A stretch of DNA of 64,000 nucleotides from Hetaerina americana (taxonomy: Eukaryota > Arthropoda > Insecta > Odonata > Calopterygidae): positions 7,593,303 to 7,657,302 of the forward strand of contig JAKTNV010000024.1 in the NCBI GenBank assembly GCA_022747635.1, written 5' to 3'. Below the pieces are notes generated by a model. That model worked only from the letters and a program-made list of their open reading frames with translations. It did not search any database and was not told where the DNA came from. Positions 1-10,393 of this stretch are shown here, in pieces; the stretch's first letter is position 1, and the number at the start of each line of letters is the position of its first letter. Position numbers and translations under genes: made by a program.

Positions 1-149
1 AGATGATGTAATACATCAAAATCCAGTCTTACTATTAAACTTATAATTTAAACATTAAAATCAAAATCTTTTCTTTATAATGATCAAATTCCATCATATC
101 ACCCCTGAAACCACTCAATTTGATCTCTCCTTACGTTTCCCAAATACCT

Positions 150-262
150 GAAAATCCTATCTCTGCCAAATTACCACCCTCAATACACAATGGTGCAAAT
201 GACTTCACCTGTTGGTCGCTTCCCATAATAATTACCACTACTACCCCCTGGGAGTTGATGGG
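150..262 (+). repeat. Decayed 3' part of SINE family B
   Basis: The segment around 190-245 (tggtgcaaatgacttcacct, then ttggtcgcttccc and ACT/ACC triplets) matches the 3' end of the SINE arms at 3222-3858 (tggcgcaaatgacctta, cggtcgcctccc, then an ACT-triplet tail). The tRNA-like head is not recognisable here. It is a truncated, diverged plus-oriented copy. From 262 to about 780 I see nothing but AT-rich DNA. Confidence 0.5.
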
Positions 263-784
263 AGTGACTAAAGATAGCAGTGAAATGAGGTGGCATAAGT
301 GATATAAGCAATCAAATTGGTGAGAGGGTTGGGTGTGGGGTGCCTAAGGGTTTTAAAAAAAGGATACTGATTAAACATTGCAATACCATTTTGGTATGAA
401 GGCCATGCCTGTCAGGATAGATGGTTATTCGACTTTCCTCGCACATTTTGTGTGTGCATCCATAGTATGCTGCGGTCAAACATTTTTATTTTCCCAAATT
501 TTTCATATTTGATTTTCCCAACTTTTTCAGATTTGATTTTCAACCCTTTCTTATAAAACTTGAAAAAACCATATAATTTTTGCCAGGAAGAACTTGGAAC
601 TCATGGCTTTTCATTTACCACCTGTTGCAACAATCATTAAAAAATTCTTAATTTCTCAGTTGTCCAGTTGAAGGTTAAATGAGAAAATTTTTGAAAAGAA
701 TATTCAATTAATGCATTGTCGATACATATTTAATTTAAACCTTTCATGGAGTGGTAGTGATGCTGAGTTTGCCAGATTTATTCC

Positions 785-1180
785 ACATACATGTATGAGG
801 TCTGTCTGCAAAGGATCAAACCTTACAATATTTTGAGGAAAATAGCTTACCTGGAACCATTAGGCTTCATTTTCCTTCAAAGTACTCCCCTTGATACCTC
901 CTGCGCATATCCCAGCACCTCTTCCACTTTTCAAAACAATTAGCCAAGTCATATTCTGGAGAGATCATCAGCTGCCTCATCACATTCTTTTTTTATCTTG
1001 TCAATGTTGAGAATTTTGTGCTGCAGTTGCAGGGGACTGGCTCCAAGCGGCAGTTGATGACCCAGGTTTTCTAAAATGTTCTTTACTGGAGATGAGTCAA
1101 GGGTCTACAGCTACGAACCTGAAGCAAAAGACCAGTCCTCCCAATAGTTGGTTGACAAGATGAAGGAGAATATGGCGAGG
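785..1180. mobile_element. Scrambled mariner relic, two opposed fragments
   Basis: The left border (795-822, gaggtctgtctgcaaaggat) resembles a mariner terminal inverted repeat. On the minus strand about 830-990 reads as the transposase C-terminus (FEKWKRCWD, then QGEYFEG). On the plus strand about 1060-1140 reads as the block around the first catalytic aspartate (FFTGDESRVYSYEPEAKDQS). The two pieces are in opposite orientation, so an inversion or two insertions must be involved. No open frame survives. Confidence 0.5.
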
Positions 1181-1529
1181 CAGCTGGTGACTGATAAATG
1201 ATTCAAGTGAAGTGTGGTTTACTAATTTAATCAAATATATAGCATTAAGCCAAGGGTGAAATAATTGGTTATTTTATATGTTCTGTCCAGTATGTGACTA
1301 TTATCTACTGTTTTCCCTTAAACAGTTAATTATTTGAACTGCATAACTAATGTATTTACCATGGATTTAATTAGTTACCTTCATAATTTCTATTGCTTTC
1401 CTTATCATCCAACAGAAGCATTATATCTTTTGCTATCTCTTTTACCTTTTCCAAATCAACATTATTTTTCAATGTCAAGAAGCTTGGCCATTGCTTCATT
1501 TTCTCTTTGATGGTCTTGCAAGTAACATA

Positions 1530-2472
1530 CGAGGGTAGGCTGAAAACTAATGCACGCATGCTTGTAGACCACAAACAAAATAACCTTCAGAAGCACTCCT
1601 GGTGGCATGTGGAAGTAACATTCCCCCTCAATATGCATGCACAGGTTTGAGGTCGTTTCAATCATCCAGTGTATTTTGAGAAGCGGAAGTATGGAGACGT
1701 GTTCAGTGCTATGTCAATGTGAGTTAAACAGTGTGCTGTTATCGAATTTCTACTGCTGAAAAAGTGACTTCCACTGAGATTCATCATCATTTGAATTCTG
1801 TTTATGGTAATGATGCTGTTGATAGGTCTACTGTAATTTGATGGGTAGTAAAGTTTTGTGGTTGCTAGCCTGGAAAAGCCATAATTGTTGATGGAACATG
1901 CAACGAACATCCGATCACTGCCACAGATGATAAACATCACAAACTCATCAAAGACTTGATTCAAAATGACTGGCAAATCACTCAAAAGGGTATGTAAACC
2001 ATATTGGTTGAGTTTGTTGTATTAAAGGTAGACTGGTGCGAATAATCTTGCAACATGACAACGCTTGTTCACACTCCTCACGTGTAACTGGAGAGGCTCT
2101 GTGAAACCTGAAATTTGAACTGATTCCACACCCTCCTTATTCCCCTGATCTTGCACCTTGCGATTATTTTTATTTTTTTTCCTCAACTCAAGAGACACTT
2201 CAAGGGTCATCATTACATCTCGGACAATGAAGTGAAGACAGCTGTCAAGTCCTGGATTCGAGAAAAGTAGGAAGAGTTTTTCAATGACGGAATGAAAAAA
2301 ACTCTTTACACATTGGGAGAAATGTGTTAGCGTTAATGGTGACTATGTTGAAAAATAAATATCTGATTTTGAAACCTTAGAATTGTCCTTAATGTGCTTT
2401 TTGTCCTATCTTGCTATTTACTTTTATTTGTGGTCTACAAGCATATGTGCAGTACTTTTCAGCATACCATCA
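1530..2472 (+). mobile_element. Mariner element, internally deleted, long TIRs
   Basis: Terminal inverted repeats of about 50 bp are visible: the left end from 1530 (cgagggtaggctgaaaacta) matches the reverse complement of 2420-2472, including the shared core gcttgtagaccacaaa. TA dinucleotides flank both ends (1528-1529, 2473-2474). The plus strand carries mariner pieces in order: N-terminal helix-turn-helix text (CAVIEF, then HHHLNSVYGNDAVDRST), the linker (ITATDDKHHKLIKDLIQNDW), then a jump to the second catalytic block (QHDNACSHSSRV), the third ([13 protein letters not shown]) and the C-terminus (WEKCVSVNGDYVEK). The first catalytic aspartate region is deleted, so the element is about 940 bp rather than 1.3 kb and cannot encode transposase. 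Confidence 0.85.
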
Positions 2473-2867
2473 TATTAAAGCACTCAATGTTTGACCAGCA
2501 TAAGAATTGCTACTGCTCTACTTCCCTTCCAAGTATGTCATGTTAACTGTAAAAAATGACTCAGTAACCCTGTAAAAATTAGTTTTAACTACGATACATT
2601 GGTAAAATCCTGAGACAAATATTGGTTATATCATAAAAAAATCTTCCCCATCAATAGATTAATGATCACCTATTCACTTTCCTGATGATTCCTTTGTATT
2701 GTGTTCTTTGTTTGCTGGAAAAAGAGATGATACAAAGTGGTCAATGGTAATAATTTAACGAGTAAAAATATTCAGGAGATGTTGAGGAAAGTATAAACAA
2801 CTAAACTATGAATTATGTGTGTAACCCAAAAAACTACAGCTTTTATCCCAAAGATTAGTTTTAAAAA

Positions 2868-3015
2868 AAGGGAGTTGAGCTCACCTGGTAATAAACCCAT
2901 AGGTTGCAATTCACATGTTCAGGATCGATGAGCCAGTTTCTTTACCCACATTGCCTATGGTATCCCAGAAAGTTTCACCCAGCTTAGTTTTAGCTGGTGA
3001 TACTCAGAAGTACAT
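2868..3015 (-). repeat. SINE family A, copy 1 (partial)
   Basis: It shares the family A body seen at 8365, 29425, 42665 and 50975: a segment with ataaacccataggttg, caattcacatgt, a pyrimidine stretch, ggtatcccagaaag and the conserved agcttagttttagctg. The tRNA-like head expected at the higher-coordinate side has been lost. Confidence 0.5.
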
Positions 3016-3208
3016 AGAGTATAACCTGGGGCCCATCATAATCATCCTTAGCCAATTGCTCTTATTAGCCACACTATGTACTTGATAGAAAATTATTAAA
3101 AATCTGTATCATAGATCACTCCATCATCCAAGATTATATAAACATATTTTATTGCTAATTATACTATTATCTATTTTTTACTGAAATAGTAAAAATAGTT
3201 ATTTGATT

Positions 3209-3871
3209 AAAAGAAGAACTAGTAGTAGTTTTTAGGGGAGGCGACCGACAGCTAAGGTCATTTGCGCCATAGGGGATGGATAGGAAAGGATGAAGGGTGG
3301 AGAGAAACCCGGCGTCGGCATTAGCCTACTCTTTACGAAAGGCGCCAAGGGGTCCGCAGCTTAACGTCCCATCCGACGGACGTCGTACTCACTCAAAGTG
3401 CCCTCCACAATGCACCTCAAGTAGGGATCGAGATACCTCTGAAAAATATTCAACACCGCCGGGATTTGAACCCGCGCCCTCAGGGTGGGAAGCCAGTACG
3501 TTAGCCCCTGCACCATCTCGAACCCCCAAAAAAAATCGAGATCGGGGATCGAGATGGTGCGGGAGCTAACGTACTGGCTTCCCACCCTGAGGGCGCGGGT
3601 TCAAATCCCGGCGGTGTTGAATATTTTTCAGAGGTATCTCGATCCCTACTTGAGGTGTCTTGTGGAGGGCACTTTGAGTGAGTACGCTGTCCGTCGGATG
3701 GGACGTTAAACTGCGGACCCCTTGGCGCCTTTCATAAAGAGTAGGCTAATGCCGACGCCGGGTTTCTCTCCACCCTTCATCCTTTCCTGTCCATCCCCTA
3801 TGGCGCAAATGACCTTAGCTGTCGGTCGCCTCCCCTAAAAACTACTACTACTATTATGAAAAGAAGAACTA
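3209..3871. repeat. Head-to-head inverted SINE dimer (family B) with one TSD
   Basis: Two arms of about 300 bp (3222-3521 and 3549-3858) are reverse complements with only a handful of differences, mostly transitions, separated by a 27-bp spacer. Each arm has a tRNA-like head beside the spacer: an A-box-like tggtgcaggggc, mutated to tggtgcgggagc in the right arm, and a B-box ggttcaaatcc. Each arm ends outward in aaaaacta with ACT triplets. A perfect 13-bp direct repeat, aaaagaagaacta, brackets the whole structure (3209-3221 and 3859-3871). This indicates that both arms entered as one unit. It is not a functional tRNA gene; no cloverleaf or acceptor stem can be built. Confidence 0.85.
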
Positions 3872-4084
3872 TATTTCCTAATATCATCAGGTAATTTAGC
3901 TGACATAAAAAATTAACATCCCTATTTCGCATGAGACCTATTGGGATGTGGACAAATAAAAGACATATTAAGAAGAAATAGGAAAATAGTAGGAACTTAC
4001 TACTGTTTCATGTCATTTACCTGAGGATGCAATTCACTCTTATGTATCTTTATCAGTTCTGTTATATTATTATTTGGTATTATA

Positions 4085-5400
4085 CTGGTTAAGGTAGGGT
4101 TTGGATAGACCTACACATTAGTGCAGCGATAATTTCCCTTGCCTTTCTTAATCCAAAGCCACAATAGTCCCTCTTCAATTTCACATACTTCCTTCCTCTT
4201 GTTATCCTGTCCAAAATACTTATTCTGTTCCTAGCCCTTCCTAGTTTGCCTAATGTTCTCCCCTCTTATCACATTCAACATCCTACTCCCAATCAAAATG
4301 CTCTGTGCCCATCTTTACTGCCTCCTTTGATTATCTCACAATAATCCTCTTTCCTCTCCTATAATGCCCAGCACTTCCTTTTTTGTTTTCCTTTCAGTCC
4401 ATTTTACCTTTTCCATCCTTCTCCACACCCACATTTCAAAAGCCTCCAATCTATGCCAATCATCCTGCTTCAGTGACCATGTCTCCACACGGTATTATAC
4501 CATGCTCCAAATTAAAGTTTGGTCAGCCTCCTGACGACTATGTCCCTCTAAATTAGTGACTGCATCACTGCTATGGCATATTACCTGCCTCCTCTCTTCC
4601 TTAACCCCATACTTATCATCCTCTTAAGTAATCATTTGTCCTCCTCTCAGTCCTCTTATTGATAATCCTGAGAATCAATTTAGCTGAATGGGACATTAAA
4701 CTTACTGTTCTGTACTCCTTAGACAGGGCTGTGCTTCCCTTTTTTGGGATTGGAACTAACAAAGATCTACATAACAGTTTCAGGCTTAACTTTATGGAAT
4801 TTCTTCATGATGAGGGTAAAAAAGAAACTTTGCACTTCACTTAAAGTATGTAGAAGTGCAAAGTTTCTTTTTTTCAAACTTCCTTTTTGCAGAAGTGCAA
4901 ATTTTCTTTTTGACCCCCATAAGACTGATTTGATAAAATCTCCTACCAAATTCCTCTTTCAAAAATGCTTCAAATTATTCCATAAAAACTCTTACCCCCA
5001 CATTTTCCAAAACCCTTAAGAAGTCCCATTGAAATTTTGTGTACCCACATGGTCTTATTTGATTCCAATGCCTCATCTATCTCACCATCATGTAAGCCAG
5101 TGCTTTCGCCCTCCTGTATAGTGCACTAACTTCACCCTTCCTTTGTAAAATTTCTATATCCTCGCACTGGATCTTCCATCATATTTCTTTTGCTTTTTGT
5201 TTCCCCACTTCTGTTCATTTTTAGCATTTTATACTTCCTTCTACCCAAATCTATGTTTACATTCTACCATTTCCTTCTCTCATCTATGTTTTTAATCATT
5301 TTGTCTGTAAATCATGGTTTTCTGTTCCTTTTCCTATTCACTGTTCTTATAGTTTCAATTGAAAAATCCAATTGTGTCTTCCAATGAATTTGTGACAGGT
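4085..5400 (-). mobile_element. Decayed RTE-type LINE, internally deleted
   Basis: It aligns by eye, in the same minus orientation, with the better RTE copy at 21160-24515. The 3' end ctggttaaggtaggg (4088) corresponds to ccggttaaggtagg (21160). Stretches 4290-4500 and 4615-4760 match 21360-21590 and 22340-22500, so about 750 bp between them has been lost. Stretch 4990-5380 matches the 22600-23180 region. Frames are destroyed. An inserted short inverted repeat lies at 4818-4873. Confidence 0.75.
4818..4873. repeat. 21-bp inverted repeat
   Basis: The arm aaaaaagaaactttgcacttc (4818-4838) is the exact reverse complement of 4853-4873, with a 14-nt loop. A third degenerate half copy, gaagtgcaaattttcttttt, follows near 4893-4912. 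It sits inside the decayed LINE and is absent from the other copy. Confidence 0.85.
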
Positions 5401-8364
5401 TTCTTCTGAATAGTATCTATATCCTAAGCAATGGAAGGACCTGTTCTCAGTGTGTACACTTGCTTATCAATTACGAACTAGCAGAGGATCTTGGGTAAGG
5501 AAAATCAGTGGAATATCATTATTGTGTACCATTATCCCCAATTCTCTATGCATACATGTGTATGTCTTGCTCCTGCAAAAGCTCATCATCCTCAATAATC
5601 TTTTGAGACTTCAGCTTCAGAGGGTTGTTTTGCAAGGGTTGGCTTGTATGGAAATATTATATAGCCACTGCCAACTGAAATGTTTCAAGAAGTTGGATGA
5701 GTAATCATCACTGTTGCCCACTTGAGGTATCACTAAGATAAAAAATCACTATTTTATTCTGTTTTATACAAGAGGAAGAGCATTTCCATTTCCCTGACAT
5801 CCTTATTTGTGTGTACACATTTTTTCTAAATATTTGCTTCGGTTCTCCCATTTAAAACTTGTTTTCAGCCCCTCTATCTTATCCTTCACATGTTCATTCT
5901 CTCTACCCCTTCTTGACATAGATTTGCCTGAAACTTTAGTGTCAGCTGTATGTACTATTGTTGTAGATTGTGAAAAGACTAAAAATGGGGAATTACATAA
6001 AATAATCTTGGAAGGTATAGGGTTTACTAGTAATCATCCTCAAAATACATGGTTGCTAGTTTATATTTTCATTTATATTAAGTAAAATGTACAGGCCTAC
6101 ATATTTTGCCTGTTACTTGTGAATGTTAATACACACAAAAATTGCATAATGCTTTTTAGTATTCAGCAGTTTTTCAATTTGATGAACTCTTCTTACTATC
6201 ACAGTCGAAATCCCTCACACACCCATGTGAAATTAAGACCTTCATTGCTTCTCGCAATATGTCATTTTTGTAGTCCAAAATTAATACTGTCAAACAGATC
6301 CTGCATAAATCTCTTCAGCTCATAAGTCCTTATTTTCCATCTAAGCTCTTCTGTATTCCTTTAACCACCTGACCGTTAAGGAATTCTTTGGCTTAATCAG
6401 TGTATGGGCCTTGCAAACCCTAATGCCCACCTTTACTTCACAGAATCCAATGGGCTTTGAAATTCTTCTGGATAAAAATTCTTACTAATGTTTATAATGG
6501 GCTGATCGATTTAGTTTAATTTACTTATTCATTTACTGCATCCCATTATGATGTTTATCACAATAGCCACCTGGAAGGAAGATACCTGACCAATATGACT
6601 TAAAAAGAGTGGAAGGATGCTATGATGTTGATAGGCTGTGAAAGGTAAGAACTACAGTGGAACTTGTTTTATGCATTGATTGTATGTATTTCTCAGTTAT
6701 TTTTTTCCACTGGCAAAGCACCATTCTCTGTATAGAGACACCCATTTTATATGGCTTGTGAATAATTTCCTTTACTGAATGCCAGAATTCCATCAGGTGG
6801 CGGCATTTCCATCTCATATGACAAAGATTCTCATATTTATTTTGAATCATACCACGTCTTTCCATGTTCTGGTTTTTAAAGACAGAATTATGTCCCTACA
6901 TATTTGTTCTGTTTGTTTCCAGGATTTGAAACATATAATCTTAACATGTGCTGCCAAGGCTTTTTATTACTCTCCGATGGTATATTGTGGCTGAGATAGG
7001 TGACTTAATGAAAAATATCCCTCAAATTTTGTCTTATGTTAATCATGGGACATATCCAAAATACTGTATGGCATATAAAGCTGTGTTGACAGTAATGCCA
7101 ATATTTTTCAGAAACATGTCACCATTGTCCCAAACTCTTTATTTGCTTGATCTAATTTAAACACATGTTACAGAATACAATCAAAACCTGTGGTTGATCA
7201 TGCTTGTACCTAATATAGTGTATATTGAAATAATATATATTGTTTTATTTTTGCAAATTCTGGGATATTGTGTGGTTTATGCTATCTATTTTCACGGTGA
7301 TAGTGTCTGAAGTCTGGGATGACAAACAAATAGCAGATGTCATGTGCTGTGCCTTGGTAAGTGGTGGTATTGTCCCAAACCTTGTGAGTCTGGAAATATG
7401 GGCCTGGTGAAAAATTGGAAACAATGTTGCTTTGTAATTAGTGGGAAGATGCATTACCAATGATCATTCACAATGCCCCAGAGAAACTGCTATTTCCATA
7501 TTCATCTGTATGAAGTTATCTAAAAATTAATGGTATGAATTTCTGGGAAGTGATGATTTTGGTAAACACTTGAATATATATGTAGATTGAACAAGTTGTG
7601 ATCTCAGCATGCAAATTAATGAAGGGGTTCCGGGATATATTGTTTTACAAACTGACATCTGTTTATGTGATGTCATAAAGAGTGTTTTAATGACATACAT
7701 TAGCGGTAGTAATGCATAGGTATGTAAATCCTCATATTTATATCCATTTTAGCCAGCGTTAATTGTGTGAAATTATTTTTACTAATATCTGTTGAATTAA
7801 TTAATTTTATTGATAATTTCTATTACTGAAAACAATTCATTCCTCATGAATATTCCCAGTTACACATTTCTTTCCTTTATTGGTTATTTACAGCGTATTA
7901 TGAACAATATATACATGAAAGCAAGGTTCATCTGTAAGCATTAGTCATGATTCCTTCCCCTTCTCCCATCTATATCTCTACCTGTTTGTTGGAAAATAAT
8001 TTTGCAGTATTTTATGCGGTCACCAGTATAGCGAACTAGTTGACATTCTTTTGTTGGAGGATAGAATATATATTCATACTCAATCTACCAAAATTTATGT
8101 AGAAGTTCACATTCAACAGAATTACTATAAGTGGTGTGAATATTTTTACTTCCATAGAGAAAATTATTTATAGCAATGCAATTTTTTCATGAATTGATTT
8201 ATTATTTAATATAAATGCTAATACTGATAATAGCTACTGCTCCTCACTGCATATTAGTAATAATAACCATGTCTTCATTAACAGGTTAAGGTTCTGAATC
8301 GTGTAAAAATATAATGGGCACAAAATTATTGAATTAAATAAACATCTTAATTTTAAAAAAACCA
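5401..8364. other. Intergenic AT-rich DNA
   Basis: No host exon is recognisable. Short frames at 5807-6085, 6119-6325 and 6779-7160 have low-complexity, AT-driven composition and no family resemblance. A possible LINE fragment lies at 6620-6870 (listed separately). Confidence 0.5.
6620..6870 (-). mobile_element. Possible L1/Tx1-like LINE C-terminal fragment
   Basis: The minus strand reads NLCHMRWKCRHLMEFWHSV followed by EIIHK and, later, KKITEKY. The pattern H-M-W/R-x-C followed by an aromatic FW(x)3-E-I resembles the C-terminal block of L1-group LINE proteins (HMWW-x-C, then FW, then IHKE). Only about 80 residues are open and there is no neighbouring reverse transcriptase, so the call is tentative. 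Confidence 0.25.
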
Positions 8365-8600
8365 TAAACAGTAATCAACCCAAAGGTTGGTTAGGTAAGT
8401 GATGGTAGAATTCACCCAGTACTAAGCCCAACGGCATGTGAAATTCACACAACAGGGTAGGGGGGCCAGTTCCTTTCCCTGTGCCAGTTATGGTTTCCCA
8501 GGAAGATCTGGTACCTGAAAAATCACATAGCTTGGTTTGAGCTGCAGGTGCCCAAAGAGGCTTGTTTGGGAATCGAAATTGGGCCCTCTGGTCAGTGGTA
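8365..8600 (-). repeat. SINE family A, copy 2
   Basis: The body matches the copies at 29425 and 42665 (caacccaaaggttggttagg, then acacaacagggtagggggg, gttcctttccctgtg and tggtttcccaggaag). On the minus strand the end reads as a degenerate B-box (tttcgattccc). The A-box end has decayed. Confidence 0.75.
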
Positions 8601-10131
8601 ATATATTATAATATCAATCAGAATATTTATGTAGTAGGTAATGATCACAGCAAAAAGAGGAATCCCACAATGCAACAGTGAATTGTCTTATCTGAAGAAT
8701 CAATTCGTGTTATATTGTATTCAAATGTGGGAATCATAACCTTGGGAAGATAAGCCCCCTTCAATGATACCAAGTTCTAGCAATTAATCAATCATTGGTA
8801 AAATCAGAAAAATATTAGTCCATATGTCAATCCTTTGATAAGAACAACATGTATTACTCATTTTAATGAATTTATTTGGGGAGGAATGAGCGCATGAAAT
8901 AATTTTGAATAATCAGGGTTCCTTTGATTATTGAAGGCTCATATTTGTTAACCTTCATTTTAAATTATGAAACCACTGTTATATCATCAAACTATATTTT
9001 AATGACTGTTAATGAAGTTGTGCAAATAATGAAAGTTTTTTAATCAATCATTTATAATTCTATTTTGCATGAAAACTTAAAACAATGCAGAGGATGCCTT
9101 GAAGGTACATTAATACTAACAACTTTGAAATTCATGTATTGAAAGGACTTTTGAATCACGTTCAGGGCATAGCACTTTGGATTATCTATGTATAGGAGAA
9201 GAAGAAAATTGATCAGAAACGTACACATTCACAAGTGAGGTTAATATTTTCAAATATTCCAGAAAAACAAAAACAAAATATTGTGCTAATCTCTCTGTGA
9301 GTTGTGATCATTAAGTGACAACTCTAAATGACTCAGAAGTTCCTTGATAATTCCCTGACTTTCCCTCACCAGATTGACAACTCTGAGTTTCCCCAAGCTG
9401 TAGCCATGTTCACGTAAGTTTGACACAATTTTTGTTCAGGAGGAATCCAGTTGTCATTTATTAATTCATTGAGCATTTGAATTCATCCAAAATACTTTGC
9501 TCTTCATATTCTTTGCGCTCTTACCTTTCTCCCTCATCAGAAAGTGTCCACACAGCCTTTTCTTGAATGTAAACATTTTTAAACATGCAATATTCAGACA
9601 AAACTAAAGAATATTTAATCAAGTACACAGTACTTTGAACAAATTTGAACTTTTTAACAAACATAGTTCATTGAACTATGTTTATATGTGAAGTATTGTT
9701 AATGCTAATCCAGACTGAACCTTAACTTGTTCATGTTTACTTTATCTCCCTTTTCACCTCTCTGAATTCTCATATTTTTGTCATTTTTCCCATCTCTTCT
9801 CTCTTTTATTTTACCTTCTCTTCTTACCAGACCATCCCAGAGAAGATATTCAGCCAAAACATTGTATTTTAGGGGTGGGTGCTGCTGTGTCTAAACCTTC
9901 AAAGCCTTGAGTTGGCAGGTACAGGACAGAGGTTGTACTGCTAGACATGCTGATGTTAGTTTCAGCCACTAATGCCTCTAAAATCCCAGAGATAATCCTT
10001 CAAACAATGAAATACAACATGCACTAAATAAGTGGTGACCAATACTTGGAATTGGAGGTAGAAAGTGCATATAATTTTCTGTCAAATCATGACCTATTTT
10101 TTTTATTTGTGCTCACAACTAATATTTCTAG
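8601..10131. other. AT-rich DNA upstream of the coiled-coil exon
   Basis: It is probably intron of the gene whose exon starts at 10132, because that exon begins with the last base of a split codon. I could not identify the preceding exon here or further left. A short near-palindrome, catagttcattgaactatg, lies at 9662-9680. Confidence 0.4.
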
Positions 10132-10393
10132 ACGGATCAAAGAGTTGGAAGCCGCCTTGGAGCTTCTTGGCAAAAAGAACTTGATGAATTCCAGCAAAGA
10201 GTGTGAGCTCAATGTGAAAGACAGTCAAAAAGTAGATTTTGGTTGCCAAACGGAATTCTCCATGGAAACCCCTCAGCAGACATTGCCACTTGGGGGATAT
10301 CTACCAGATCCCGAACTGTTGACTATGAAACTGGAAGAAGCGGAACGCATGGTTCGCCATTTACGACGGGAAAATGAGGACCAAAAACGAGAG
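10132..10393 (+). CDS. Coiled-coil exon of the unrecognised gene
   Basis: The acceptor is aatatttctag and the donor is gag|gtgtgg. It starts with one base of a split codon and ends in phase 0. Codon usage and the absence of stops separate it from the flanking AT-rich DNA. The peptide is strongly helical and charged, with the FGCQTEF motif in the middle. Confidence 0.7.

Noticed and set aside
3590..3625. tRNA gene suggested by a perfect B-box (ggttcaaatccc)
   Set aside because: No acceptor stem or anticodon arm can be formed. The sequence is the head of a SINE and is repeated in inverse orientation at 3460-3480.
5807..6085. 92-codon open frame
   Set aside because: Hydrophobic text from T-rich DNA next to a decayed LINE; no start context or conserved motif.
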